Source: an uncultured Eubacteriales bacterium
GTDB taxonomy: Bacteria; Bacillota; Clostridia; Oscillospirales; Oscillospiraceae
Length of the DNA stretch: 24,581 bases
Assembly: GCA_900553135.1 (NCBI GenBank)
Contig: USCO01000018.1
Coordinates: 1 to 24,581, forward strand
Direction of reading: 5' to 3'
The position numbers were made by a program, and so were the translations under genes. Below the pieces are notes generated by a model, which had not been told where the DNA came from, did no database searches, and worked only from the letters and a program-made list of their open reading frames with translations. This document shows, piece after piece, positions 13,863 through 21,098 of this stretch; positions within the stretch are counted from its first letter, which is position 1; the number at the start of each line of letters is the position of its first letter.

Positions 13863-14591
13863 TTACGGGTGAAGGAGCCAGGAGAGGACCTCCTCCAGGC
13901 TGCCCCCTTCCTCCCCGGGACGGCGGACCACCACCAGCTGGGCCCCCGCCTCCTGGGCGGCCTGGGCCTTCTCCTCAAAGCCCCCCGCCCGGCCTCCGTC
14001 CTTGGTGACCAGGTAGTGGATGTGGTGCTGGGCCATGAGAGCCAGGTTCAGCTCCAGGGAAAAGGGCCCGTGCAGGGCGATGATGTTCCGGGTGGGGATG
14101 CCCGCCTGGCGGCAGGCGCGGATGCTCTCCTCCACGGGGAGCACCCGGGGAAAGAGCCGCTGGGGGTCCAGCGTGGAGAAAGCGGAGACCTCCTTGGCCC
14201 CGGTGGTGAGCAGGATGTTCCCCTCGGTTTCAGCCAGCAGAGCGGCGGCCTGGGCGCAGCTATCCGCCCAGAGACAGGGGAAGGCGTTGCTCTCCTTTCG
14301 CAGCAGCCGCCGCAGCGGGACTCCGGCCCGGCGGCAGGCGGCGGCGATGTTGGCCGAGACCTCCCGGGCGTAGGGGTGGGTGGCGTCCACGCACCGGTCC
14401 ACCCCGGAGAGCAGGTCGGCCATTTCTTCCTCATTCCGCCGCCCCACCAGTACCGTGATGCCGGGCAGCTCCCCCAGCTCCTCCGCCCCCAGGGGGGTGG
14501 CCACGCTGACAGCGGTGGGGACGCCCCGGCGGGAGAGCTCCTGGGCCAGCTGGCGGCCCTCGGTGGTGCCGCCGAAGATGAGAATGCTCAT
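13863..14591 (-). CDS. cbiJ: Cobalt-precorrin-6A reductase
   Basis: NAD(P)H-dependent reductase of the macrocycle (CobK/CbiJ family), 242 residues. The start MSILIFGGTTEGRQLAQELSRRG is the family's nucleotide-binding end. Further motifs are DRCVDATHPYAREVSANIAA, LLRKESNAF, NILLTTGAKEVSAFS, IIALHGPFSLELNLAL and the C-terminal LVTKDGGRAGGFEEK, all typical. The ATG overlaps the cbiH stop (ATGA). Length is normal for the family (about 240-260). Confidence 0.94.
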   Translation of the reverse strand: MSILIFGGTTEGRQLAQELSRRGVPTAVSVATPLGAEELGELPGITVLVGRRNEEEMADLLSGVDRCVDATHPYAREVSANIAAACRRAGVPLRRLLRKESNAFPCLWADSCAQAAALLAETEGNILLTTGAKEVSAFSTLDPQRLFPRVLPVEESIRACRQAGIPTRNIIALHGPFSLELNLALMAQHHIHYLVTKDGGRAGGFEEKAQAAQEAGAQLVVVRRPGEEGGSLEEVLSWLLHP

Positions 14592-15322
14592 TTCTTTCCC
14601 TCGTAGCCCCGGGGGGTGGCCAGACGGTCCCCCAGCCGGCGGGTGGAGGAGGAGCCGATGAACACGGTGGTGAACATGTCCACCTCTTCGTGCTCCAGTT
14701 CGGCCAGGGTAAGCAGCTTATACTCCTGCCCCTCCCGGCCGATGTTGCGCACCCAGCCGCAGGGGGTCTCGGGAGAGCGGTGGTTCAGAAGGATGCGGCA
14801 GGCCCGGGCCAGATGGTCCCGGCGCTTTTTGCTCATGGGGTTGTAGAGACACACCACAAAGTCCCCCGCCCCGGCGCAGTCCAAGCGCTTTTCAATGACG
14901 GGCCAGGGAGTGAGCAGGTCGGACAGGGAGAGCACCACAAAGTCGTGCATCAGGGGAGCCCCCAGCACGGCGGCCCCCGCCAGGGCGGCGGTGACCCCGG
15001 GAACGACCTGGATGTCCACCTGGGGATAGTGCTGGCTCAGCTCCAGAATGGGCCCCGCCATGCCGTACACCCCCGGATCGCCGCTGCAGATCATGGCGGT
15101 GGTCTTTCCGCTGTCGGCGGATTCCAGAGCCAGGCGGCAGCGCTCCAGCTCCCGGGTCATGGGGGTGGAAATCACCTCCCGGCCCTCCAGCAGGTCCCCG
15201 GCCAGGTCCAGATAGGTGGTGTAGCCGCACAGCACTTGGCTCTCCTCCAGGGCCTGGCGGGCCTGGGGAGTCATGGTGTCGCCCCCTCCGGGGCCCAGGC
15301 CCACAATATATAACCGCTTCAC
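14588..15322 (-). CDS. cbiH: Cobalt-precorrin-3 C17-methyltransferase
   Basis: SAM-dependent methyltransferase that adds the C17 methyl and performs ring contraction in the anaerobic pathway. The 244 residues start KRLYIVGLGPGGGDTMTPQA, the P-loop-like motif of class III methyltransferases. They contain MICSGDPGVYGMAG, QVVPGVTAALAGAAVLGAP, HDFVVLSLSDLLTPW and VCLYNPMSKKRRDHL, the last being typical of CobJ/CbiH. GTG at 15322 is chosen because GGAGG is 8 nt upstream; the TTG at 15337 would overlap that site. It overlaps the cbiG stop by 4 bp. No fused iron-sulfur domain is present. Confidence 0.94.
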   Translation of the reverse strand: MKRLYIVGLGPGGGDTMTPQARQALEESQVLCGYTTYLDLAGDLLEGREVISTPMTRELERCRLALESADSGKTTAMICSGDPGVYGMAGPILELSQHYPQVDIQVVPGVTAALAGAAVLGAPLMHDFVVLSLSDLLTPWPVIEKRLDCAGAGDFVVCLYNPMSKKRRDHLARACRILLNHRSPETPCGWVRNIGREGQEYKLLTLAELEHEEVDMFTTVFIGSSSTRRLGDRLATPRGYEGKK

Positions 15323-16320
15323 AGGCAGTTCCTCCAATCAAAATGCAGTGGTTCCGCAGCCAGGGCTGCGGTGACGCCCTCCCGGGCGGTTTTGGCCCGG
15401 ATGAGCAGGCCGCCCCCGGCCAGGGCCGCCCGTTGGCACACGTTGTCCACCCCGGTGACCTGTTGGACAAAGGGGGAGGGGGGAAAATCCCCCGGGACGG
15501 CGGCCAGTTCTTGGGCGGTGTACACCGTAAGGGGCAGTTCCAGTTCCCGGCAGAAGGCCAGCAGCCCCGGCTCGTCCTGCTTCAGGTCAATGGAGCACAC
15601 CGCCGAAACCTGGGAGAAGTCCAGACCCGCGTCCGCCAGCAGTTTTTCAGTCAGAGCACGGATGGCCTCGGGGGATGTCCCCCGGCGGCAGCCCACCCCC
15701 AGGCGGACAAAGGGCCGGGCGGGGCGCAGCCACAGGGCGTTCGGGCGGGGCGGGGCCCAGTCCAGCACCAGGTGGGCCTCCTCCTGGGGAGCGGGATAGA
15801 GCTCCTGGGGCATGGTCCCCTCCACCGGCCACCGGGACCAGAAGCCCCGGCGCTCCCCCGCCAGCAGGGCGGAGGAAAAGGGGGCGATGCGGGAAAAATC
15901 CCCCACGGTGAGCCCCTGCCGCCGGGCCCACTGGTCGGCGGCGAAGATGCCGTTGACGTCGGTGCCGGTGGTGATGACCGCGGTGGCCCCCAGCAGGGCG
16001 GCCACCTGCCGGGCCAGGTCGTTGGCGCCCCCCATGTGGCCGGAGAGAATGGGGATGACAAATTGTCCCCCCTCGTCCAGCACCAGCACCGCCGGGTCCA
16101 CGCTCTTGTGGCGCAAATAGGGGGCAATGGCCCGTACAGCGATGGCCGCCGCGCCCACGAAAATCAGAGCATCTTTCTGGGCAAAGGCCTCCTGGGTCCA
16201 CTGGGCCAGGGGTTCCCCTGCCCGCAGGGATACGGAGTGGCCCGCCCCCTCCAGGGCCTGAGTCAACCGTTGAGCCAGGTCCCGGCCCCGGGGGGTGAAG
16301 GCGGTGAGGGCCGCGTTCAT
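15319..16320 (-). CDS. cbiG: Cobalt-precorrin-5A hydrolase CbiG
   Basis: Opens the delta-lactone of cobalt-precorrin-5A and releases the C20 two-carbon fragment as acetaldehyde, a step unique to the anaerobic route. The 333 residues show an N-terminal domain (LIFVGAAAIAVRAIAPYLRHK, then VLDEGGQFVIPILSGHMGGAN, the strongly conserved GHxGGAN segment), a middle region (ITTGTDVNGIFAADQWA) and the C-terminal domain (LGVGCRRGTSPEAI, VCSIDLKQDEPGLLAF, VDNVCQRAAL). Length is normal. Its ATG overlaps the cbiF stop (ATGA). Confidence 0.95.
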   Translation of the reverse strand: MNAALTAFTPRGRDLAQRLTQALEGAGHSVSLRAGEPLAQWTQEAFAQKDALIFVGAAAIAVRAIAPYLRHKSVDPAVLVLDEGGQFVIPILSGHMGGANDLARQVAALLGATAVITTGTDVNGIFAADQWARRQGLTVGDFSRIAPFSSALLAGERRGFWSRWPVEGTMPQELYPAPQEEAHLVLDWAPPRPNALWLRPARPFVRLGVGCRRGTSPEAIRALTEKLLADAGLDFSQVSAVCSIDLKQDEPGLLAFCRELELPLTVYTAQELAAVPGDFPPSPFVQQVTGVDNVCQRAALAGGGLLIRAKTAREGVTAALAAEPLHFDWRNCL

Positions 16321-17090
16321 GTCGGGTCCCCCAGAGAGCCGTCCCCCTGGCGAAACTCCGTGGTAAAGCCGGGGTGGTAGAGGAGGCTGCGCTGATACTC
16401 CCGGGAGAGGAAGTCTCCCACCAGCACCAGGGCGGTTTTGGAGATGTTGTGCGCCCGGCCCGCCTGGGCCAGGGTGGACACGGTGCAGCGCACCACCTTC
16501 TCCTCGGGCCAGGTGGCCTTGTACACCAGGGCGGCGGGGGTGTCGGGGGTGTAGGCCCCCTTCAGCAGTTCCTGGGACAGCCCCTCCAGCATGCCCGCGG
16601 AGAGGAAGATCACCATGGTGCTGCCGTGGGCGGCCAGGGCGGCGATGGACTCCCGCTCCGGCACCGGGGTGCGCCCGGCCATGCGGGTGATGATGACCGT
16701 CTGGCTCACCCCGGGCAGGGTGTACTCCGCCCCCGCGGCGGCGGCCGCCCCGCAGAAGGAGGACACACCCGGGGTTACGTCCCAGGGGATACCACGCTCA
16801 TCCAGAGCGTCCATCTGCTCCTGAATGGCTCCGTAGAGACAGGGGTCCCCGGTGTGCAGGCGCACCACGTCCTCCCCCCGGCGGTGGGCCTCCTCCATAA
16901 CGGCGAGGACCTCCTCCAGGGTCATGTGGGCACTGTTATAGACCGCCGCCCCCTCCCGGGTGAGGGCCAGCAGGGCGGGATTGACCAGGCTGCCCGCGTA
17001 GATGACGCAGGGGGCCTGCTCCAGCAGGCGGGCTCCCCGCAGGGTGATGAGGTCGGGGCCGCCGGGGCCCGCGCCCACAAAATGGACCAT
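16317..17090 (-). CDS. cbiF: Cobalt-precorrin-4 C11-methyltransferase
   Basis: SAM-dependent methyltransferase adding the C11 methyl, 257 residues. Starts MVHFVGAGPGGPDLITLRGA. It has the CbiF/CobM-typical CVIYAGSLVNPALL, DVVRLHTGDPCLYGAIQEQM, VTPGVSSFCGAAAAAGAEYT and QTVIITRMAGRTPVPE. The C-terminal part includes ISKTALVLVGDFL. AGGAGG is well placed before the ATG, which is 12 bp after the cbiL stop. Confidence 0.95.
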   Translation of the reverse strand: MVHFVGAGPGGPDLITLRGARLLEQAPCVIYAGSLVNPALLALTREGAAVYNSAHMTLEEVLAVMEEAHRRGEDVVRLHTGDPCLYGAIQEQMDALDERGIPWDVTPGVSSFCGAAAAAGAEYTLPGVSQTVIITRMAGRTPVPERESIAALAAHGSTMVIFLSAGMLEGLSQELLKGAYTPDTPAALVYKATWPEEKVVRCTVSTLAQAGRAHNISKTALVLVGDFLSREYQRSLLYHPGFTTEFRQGDGSLGDPT

Positions 17091-17102
17091 GGAAATCCCT
17101 CC

Positions 17103-17798
17103 TTACGGTATAATCAAAGTGGTAAAATACCCGGTGGAATCGGGCTTGCCCGCCAAAGTGGGGTAGACCTGCTCTCCAGGCAGGCCGCAGTTGACCACCA
17201 TGGCGCCCTCCTCCAGCAGGTCCCGCTCCTCCAGCTCCTCCAGCAGACGGCGGTGATTTTTCCCCGCCTTCATCAGCACCTTGGTGCCGGGCAGATCCAG
17301 GGTCTCCCCCGGGCCCTCACCGCCCCCGGGGAGGATGTGCAGGGGGCTGTTCATGGTGGTGAGGCTGCGCCCCAGCCGGGCGGCCACGGCGCAGAAGCTG
17401 GGTACTCCGGGGATCATCTCACAGGGGATGCCCCGCTGGGTGAGGATGTCCATGAGGTAGCAGTAGGTGGAGAAGATGGCCACGTCCCCCAGCACGGCCA
17501 TGGCCACGTCCCGGCCCGCCCGCAGGTGCTCCTCCAGAGCGGCGGCGGCCTCCAGATGGGCCTGGTGCTGCTTTTCCCGGTCCCGGGACATGGTGAAGGG
17601 GAGGGGGAGAAGGGTCTTGCCCTCCAAATCCACCGCCTGGCGGGCGATACCCAGGGCGGTCATTTCCCCGGCGGCCGTCTGGGGGGCGGCCAGCACGGGG
17701 CACTGGGTCAGCACCCGCACCGCCTTCAGGGTGAGCAGCTCCGGGTCGCCGGGGCCCACGCCCACGCCGTAAAAGGTCCCTACTTTGGTCTGTTCCAT
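17103..17798 (-). CDS. cbiL: Cobalt-factor II C20-methyltransferase
   Basis: SAM-dependent methyltransferase acting right after cobalt insertion, adding the C20 methyl. The 231 residues start MEQTKVGTFYGVGVGPGDPE and include LTLKAVRVLTQCPVLAAPQT, VAMAVLGDVAIFSTYCYLMD and EMIPGVPSFCAVAARLGRSL. Length agrees with CbiL. The start lies inside the end of cbiD (19-bp overlap), with AAGGAG about 10 nt upstream within cbiD coding sequence. The frame extends further upstream without a stop, but that part is a shadow of cbiD. Confidence 0.94.
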   Translation of the reverse strand: MEQTKVGTFYGVGVGPGDPELLTLKAVRVLTQCPVLAAPQTAAGEMTALGIARQAVDLEGKTLLPLPFTMSRDREKQHQAHLEAAAALEEHLRAGRDVAMAVLGDVAIFSTYCYLMDILTQRGIPCEMIPGVPSFCAVAARLGRSLTTMNSPLHILPGGGEGPGETLDLPGTKVLMKAGKNHRRLLEELEERDLLEEGAMVVNCGLPGEQVYPTLAGKPDSTGYFTTLIIP

Positions 17799-18922
17799 GA
17801 ATGTATAAGCTCCTTTGCTCCCGGGGTCTGGCCCAGGGGTCCGAATTGATTGCTGAAAAGTACCGCTCCCACCTGGACGCCCTCTCCCGCCCGGCGGTCC
17901 AGGTGGTCCTGGATGGCGGAGAGAAGGGAGGACAAGACCGCCTCCTCCAGCCCGGCGTCTTTGACCAGAGCCAGGCAGGCGTCGGTGGTGGCGCTGTCCA
18001 TCAGGTCCCGCAGCAGGGCGGGGGAGCCCCCTGCCAGGGCGGCGTGGGCGCAGAAGATCTCCCGGCGGCAGTCCGCAAAGCGGGAGTGGGTGTTCATCAC
18101 GCCTCCGGCCACCTTCACCAGCTTGCCCAGGTGGCCCACCAGGAGGATTTGGGAAAACCCTTCCAGCCGGGCGTTGTCCAGGGCCTCGCCGATGAAGTTG
18201 GAGCAGCGGACCACGGGGACCGACGCCGGGGCCAGGGGGTGGGTTTTGAGAAAATCCAGGCCGTAGTTGCCCGGGGTGAGGATCAGGCGGCCCCCGCTGT
18301 CCGGGGCCTTCTGCCGCAGCTCCAGCACCATGGTGTCCACCAGGGCCTGGAGACTCATGGGCTCCACGATGCCTGAGGTGCCCAGAATGGAGATGCCTCC
18401 CTCCACCCCCAGATGGGGGTTGAAGGTTTTCTTGGCTGCCTCCTCTCCGCCGGGCACCGAGATGGTCACAGCAAGACCGCCGGAGAAGTCCAGCGCCCGG
18501 GTGGCGTCCTCCACTGCCCGGCAGATCATCTCCCGGGGCACGTGGTTGATGGCCCACTCTCCCACAGGCTGGTCCAGGCCGGGGCGGGTGACCCGCCCCA
18601 CCCCCGGGCCGCCGGAGAGGGTGATGCCCGGGGTTTCACAGAGGGACACCTGGGCCGCAATGGGCAGGCCGTGGGTGACGTCTATGTCATCCCCGCCGTC
18701 TTTGGTCACGGTGCAGCTGGCCCAGCCCGGGCCGCAGCGGGGATTTTCCACGGAAACCTCCACCCGCCAGCCCTTGGGGGTGACCAGAGCGGCCGTCTCC
18801 GGGGCGTGGCCGGTGAGGAGCAGCCGGGCGGCGGCTCCGGCGGCCAGGGCGGCGCAGGTGCCGGTGGTGTAGCCGCAGCGCAGCCGTTTGCCCCCGGACT
18901 GGATGTAGCGCTCCAGTGCCAT
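17780..18922 (-). CDS. cbiD: Cobalt-precorrin-5B C1-methyltransferase CbiD
   Basis: Adds the C1 methyl in the anaerobic pathway; structurally unrelated to the other methyltransferases here. The 380 residues begin with the family signature RCGYTTGTCAALAAGAAARLL. They continue with VTKDGGDDIDVTHGLPI, GVGRVTRPGLDQPVGEWAIN, ISILGTSGIVEPMSLQAL and ILVGHLGKLVKVAGGVMNTH. All expected blocks are present at normal length. GGAGGG precedes the ATG by 5 nt and lies at the end of cbiK, whose stop is 1 bp away, so coupling is likely. Confidence 0.96.
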   Translation of the reverse strand: MALERYIQSGGKRLRCGYTTGTCAALAAGAAARLLLTGHAPETAALVTPKGWRVEVSVENPRCGPGWASCTVTKDGGDDIDVTHGLPIAAQVSLCETPGITLSGGPGVGRVTRPGLDQPVGEWAINHVPREMICRAVEDATRALDFSGGLAVTISVPGGEEAAKKTFNPHLGVEGGISILGTSGIVEPMSLQALVDTMVLELRQKAPDSGGRLILTPGNYGLDFLKTHPLAPASVPVVRCSNFIGEALDNARLEGFSQILLVGHLGKLVKVAGGVMNTHSRFADCRREIFCAHAALAGGSPALLRDLMDSATTDACLALVKDAGLEEAVLSSLLSAIQDHLDRRAGEGVQVGAVLFSNQFGPLGQTPGAKELIHSWNRPK

Positions 18923-18923
18923 G

Positions 18924-19697
18924 TTATCCCTCCATCAAATCCTGTACCCGCCGGACATACAGCCCCTGGACCTGGGGCAGGCGGCCCAGGCCGTCCAGGG
19001 ACAGCTCCACCTGGTAGCCCGCCTGGGTGAGGCGGCTGCGCCAGCTGTCCGCTCCCTCTCCGGCAATGTCCTCCTTGGCGTGGGTGCCCGCGGTGAGGAG
19101 GAGGGGGGCCAGCAGAACCTCCCTTGCGTCCAGCTGCTCCAGGCGGGAGAGGACCTCCTCCTGGCCAGGCCAGCCCTCCACGGTGCCGATGAGCACATCT
19201 TCCCGGCCCATGAGGTCCAGCACCCCCTGAAGGGCGGGGTAGACCAGGTTGCCCGGGTGGGCGGTGCCGTGGCCCACCAGCACCACGGCCCGGCCGGGGC
19301 GCCGCTCAAAGCGCTGGGTCAGGATGTCCCCCAGCTCCCGCACGCCCCAGGTGTCCCCCAGCAGGGGGAGGGCCAGGCGCAGGGCGGCAAAGCGGGGGCG
19401 GAAGGCCGCGGCCGTCTCACAGATGGCGTCGTACTCGTAGCCGGGGAGCAGATGACTGGGCAGGAGAAAGAGCTCCTCCACCCCCGCCTGGGCGGCCTGC
19501 TCCAGGGCCTGGTCCAGGCTGAGAAGGGTCTCGCCCCGGTGAGCCAGAATGCGGCGGATGGTGGGGCTGGTGTAGGCGGTGAGCTGCTGCAGATGGGGGA
19601 AGGCGGCGGTGAGGGCGGCCTCCACGCCCTCCAGGTCCAGGGCGCGGCTCTCCGGGGCGGCGGTGCCGAAGTGGACGGTCAACAAAGCGCGATGCAT
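18924..19697 (-). CDS. cbiK: Sirohydrochlorin cobaltochelatase CbiK
   Basis: ATP-independent chelatase inserting cobalt into sirohydrochlorin, the entry step of the anaerobic route. The 257 residues match cytosolic CbiK. Active-site histidines are visible in VGHGTAHPGN (His143) and LTAGTHAKEDI (His206), and LLTVHFGTA opens the protein. No signal peptide is present, unlike the periplasmic chelatases of some anaerobes. The ATG has AAGGAGGAG 5 nt upstream. It is the first gene after the cobalamin riboswitch and attenuator, and so the direct regulatory target. Confidence 0.95.
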   Translation of the reverse strand: MHRALLTVHFGTAAPESRALDLEGVEAALTAAFPHLQQLTAYTSPTIRRILAHRGETLLSLDQALEQAAQAGVEELFLLPSHLLPGYEYDAICETAAAFRPRFAALRLALPLLGDTWGVRELGDILTQRFERRPGRAVVLVGHGTAHPGNLVYPALQGVLDLMGREDVLIGTVEGWPGQEEVLSRLEQLDAREVLLAPLLLTAGTHAKEDIAGEGADSWRSRLTQAGYQVELSLDGLGRLPQVQGLYVRRVQDLMEG

Positions 19698-19716
19698 AAA
19701 CTCCTCCTTGGGGGCG

Positions 19717-19752
19717 AAAAAGCGCCCCTCCTCCTGACTGGAAGAGGGGCGC
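19717..19752 (-). terminator. Riboswitch-controlled intrinsic terminator before cbiK
   Basis: In the transcript, a 13-bp stem (19740-19752 with 19722-19734, one G-U pair) closes a 5-nt loop and ends in UUUUU (19721-19717), 20 bp before the cbiK start. Its 5' arm is shared with the alternative hairpin at 19748-19766. Confidence 0.9.
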
Positions 19753-19766
19753 GGAGAAGCCGCGCC
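19748..19766 (-). promoter_or_regulatory. Candidate antiterminator hairpin
   Basis: A 7-bp GGCGCGG/CCGCGCC stem with a 5-nt loop takes up the first 5 nt of the terminator's 5' arm. The two structures therefore exclude each other. The rest of the leader (19767-19861) holds further hairpins, including CGCTTCC/GGAAGCG at 19806-19837, but no gene. Confidence 0.6.
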
Positions 19767-19861
19767 GGAGGGAGAGACGCTCCCGCCGGCCTGATCGGCG
19801 TATCTCGCTTCCGCCGTTTGGTCCGTCCGGGGAAGCGGCCCTGCCCCTGTTCCAGGCAGTG

Positions 19862-20025
19862 CTGCCGGCCGGGCAGGTCTTCCGGCTCAGGTTCTCCGGT
19901 CCGCTCTCCTTCCCGCAAAACGCAGTGGCACAAAGCAGACCTCCCCTTCACGGCGGCGGTCCCGCGCGGGAGTTGCACCCGCTTCCCTATTCTCCCGGGG
20001 TTTCTTCCCAGGCACCTGGCGGCAG
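19862..20025 (-). ncRNA. Cobalamin riboswitch
   Basis: Reading the minus strand, the leader contains the conserved B12 aptamer blocks in order. A P1 5' arm CTGCCG (20020-20025) is followed by AGGTGCC, GAATAGGGAAGCGGGTGCAA, GTGCCACTG and CGGGAAGG. The B12 box GAGCCGGAAGACCTGCC (19872-19888) comes next, then the P1 3' arm CGGCAG (19862-19867). It sits in the leader of a cobalamin biosynthesis operon, followed by a terminator, so adenosylcobalamin or a related form should switch the operon off. Confidence 0.95.
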
Positions 20026-20047
20026 TTTTGTTTGATATATGAACCAT

Positions 20048-20076
20048 ATTGTACCCAACGGCGGGGGAAATGTCAA
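20048..20076 (-). promoter_or_regulatory. Sigma-A promoter of the cobalamin operon
   Basis: On the minus strand TTGACA (20071-20076, perfect) is 17 bp from TACAAT (20048-20053, 5 of 6). The expected start near 20041 is about 16 nt before the riboswitch P1 stem. Confidence 0.93.
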
Positions 20077-20078
20077 CG

Positions 20079-20109
20079 AAAAGGCCCGGCGCGGTATCCG
20101 CGCCGGGCC
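20079..20109 (-). terminator. Rho-independent terminator after the D-amino-acid transaminase gene
   Basis: A 12-bp GC-rich perfect stem (20083-20094 with 20098-20109) with a 3-nt loop, followed in the minus direction by TTTT (20079-20082). It ends 3 bp before the -35 of the cobalamin promoter. Confidence 0.88.
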
Positions 20110-20124
20110 GGGGAAAACTTGGGG

Positions 20125-20976
20125 TTACTTGGGCTGGGTCTCCCGCTGGAATTTTGCCAGATAGGCGTCCTGGAGCATCTTCAGCCGCTGGGGGTCCTTG
20201 CCGCCCACGGGGATGCCGTCGATGGACTCCGCCTTCATGCACAGGGCGCTGGAGCTGGTGACGATGACCTCGTCGGCGTTCATGAGCTCCACCATGGAGA
20301 AGGGCTTCTCCAGCACGGTGATGCCGTGCTCCTTGGCCAGGGCCAGCAGGTGCTTGCGGGTGATGCCGGGGAGGATGAGCTCGTCGGTGGGCGCGGTCTG
20401 GAGCACGCCGTCCTTCAGGATGGAGATGTTGCTGTGAGCGCACTCGGTGACCCGGCTGCCCCGGTGGAGGACGGCCTCGTCACAGCCCCGCTCCACGGCC
20501 CGCTGGTTGGCCAGCACGCTGGGGATGAGGTTCAGGGTCTTGATGTTGCACAGCTTGAAGCGGATGTCCTCCATGGAAATGAGCTTGTAGGACTTGTCCA
20601 TGGACTTCATGGTGTGGGGCTTCACATAGATGAGCAGGGTGGGCTCGGTGTCGGCAGGGAAGGGATGGTTGCGCATGGCCACGCCCCGGGAGATCTGCCA
20701 GTACAGGAAGTGGATGGGGGAGTCCTCCGCCGCGTCGATGACCTTCTGCAGCTCGGCCTTCACCTGGTCCCGCTCCATTTTAAAGGGGATCTCCAGCAGG
20801 CGCAGGCTGTTGTACATCCGGTCCAGGTGGTCATCCAGGGCAAAGGGCACCCGGTTGGCCACACAGGTGGCCTCGTAAATGCCGTCGCCAAAGTAGAGGG
20901 CGCGGTCGCCCATGGGGACGGTCATCTCCTCCAGGGGGCCCATCACGCCGTTATAATATCCTACATTTTTCCACAT
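20125..20976 (-). CDS. dat: D-amino-acid transaminase (class IV aminotransferase)
   Basis: PLP enzyme interconverting D-alanine and D-glutamate with their keto acids, feeding peptidoglycan synthesis. The 283 residues show the fold-type IV start GYYNG and DRALYFGDGIYEATCV, the PLP lysine Lys146 in CNIKTLNL, Glu178 in RVTECAHSN, and TSSSALC near the end. The D-substrate carboxylate-binding pair of Bacillus D-alanine transaminase (Arg-x-His) is conserved as Arg102 and His104 in SRGVAMRNHPF. This favours D-amino acids over a branched-chain transaminase or ADC lyase. ATG at 20976 has GAGGAA just upstream. A single gene with a candidate promoter of its own. Confidence 0.9.
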   Translation of the reverse strand: MWKNVGYYNGVMGPLEEMTVPMGDRALYFGDGIYEATCVANRVPFALDDHLDRMYNSLRLLEIPFKMERDQVKAELQKVIDAAEDSPIHFLYWQISRGVAMRNHPFPADTEPTLLIYVKPHTMKSMDKSYKLISMEDIRFKLCNIKTLNLIPSVLANQRAVERGCDEAVLHRGSRVTECAHSNISILKDGVLQTAPTDELILPGITRKHLLALAKEHGITVLEKPFSMVELMNADEVIVTSSSALCMKAESIDGIPVGGKDPQRLKMLQDAYLAKFQRETQPK

Positions 20977-21062
20977 GGTTCCTCGTTCCTTTCTCGTGTC
21001 TCGGCCTGCGGGATTTCCCGCTCCCGGGTGGAGCGGGCGTTCTCTCCGGTCTTTCTGTCTAT

Positions 21063-21091
21063 AAGATACCAGAGGGGGTTTGGAAAGTAAA
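21063..21091 (-). promoter_or_regulatory. Candidate promoter of dat
   Basis: On the minus strand TTTACT (21086-21091) is 17 bp from TATCTT (21063-21068), and the -10 is preceded by TGG (extended -10). It lies immediately after the fbp stop. Between it and dat is a GC-rich dyad without a U tract. Confidence 0.4.
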
Positions 21092-21098
21092 GGAGATT

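Noticed and set aside
16374..17849. 491-codon plus-strand open frame, and similar long ones at 4102-5259, 12631-13872 and 21540-23198
   Set aside because: All lie opposite well-identified genes (cbiF/cbiL, SARP-type regulator, cbiET, fbp) and have the His/Gly/Gln-rich composition of antisense shadows.
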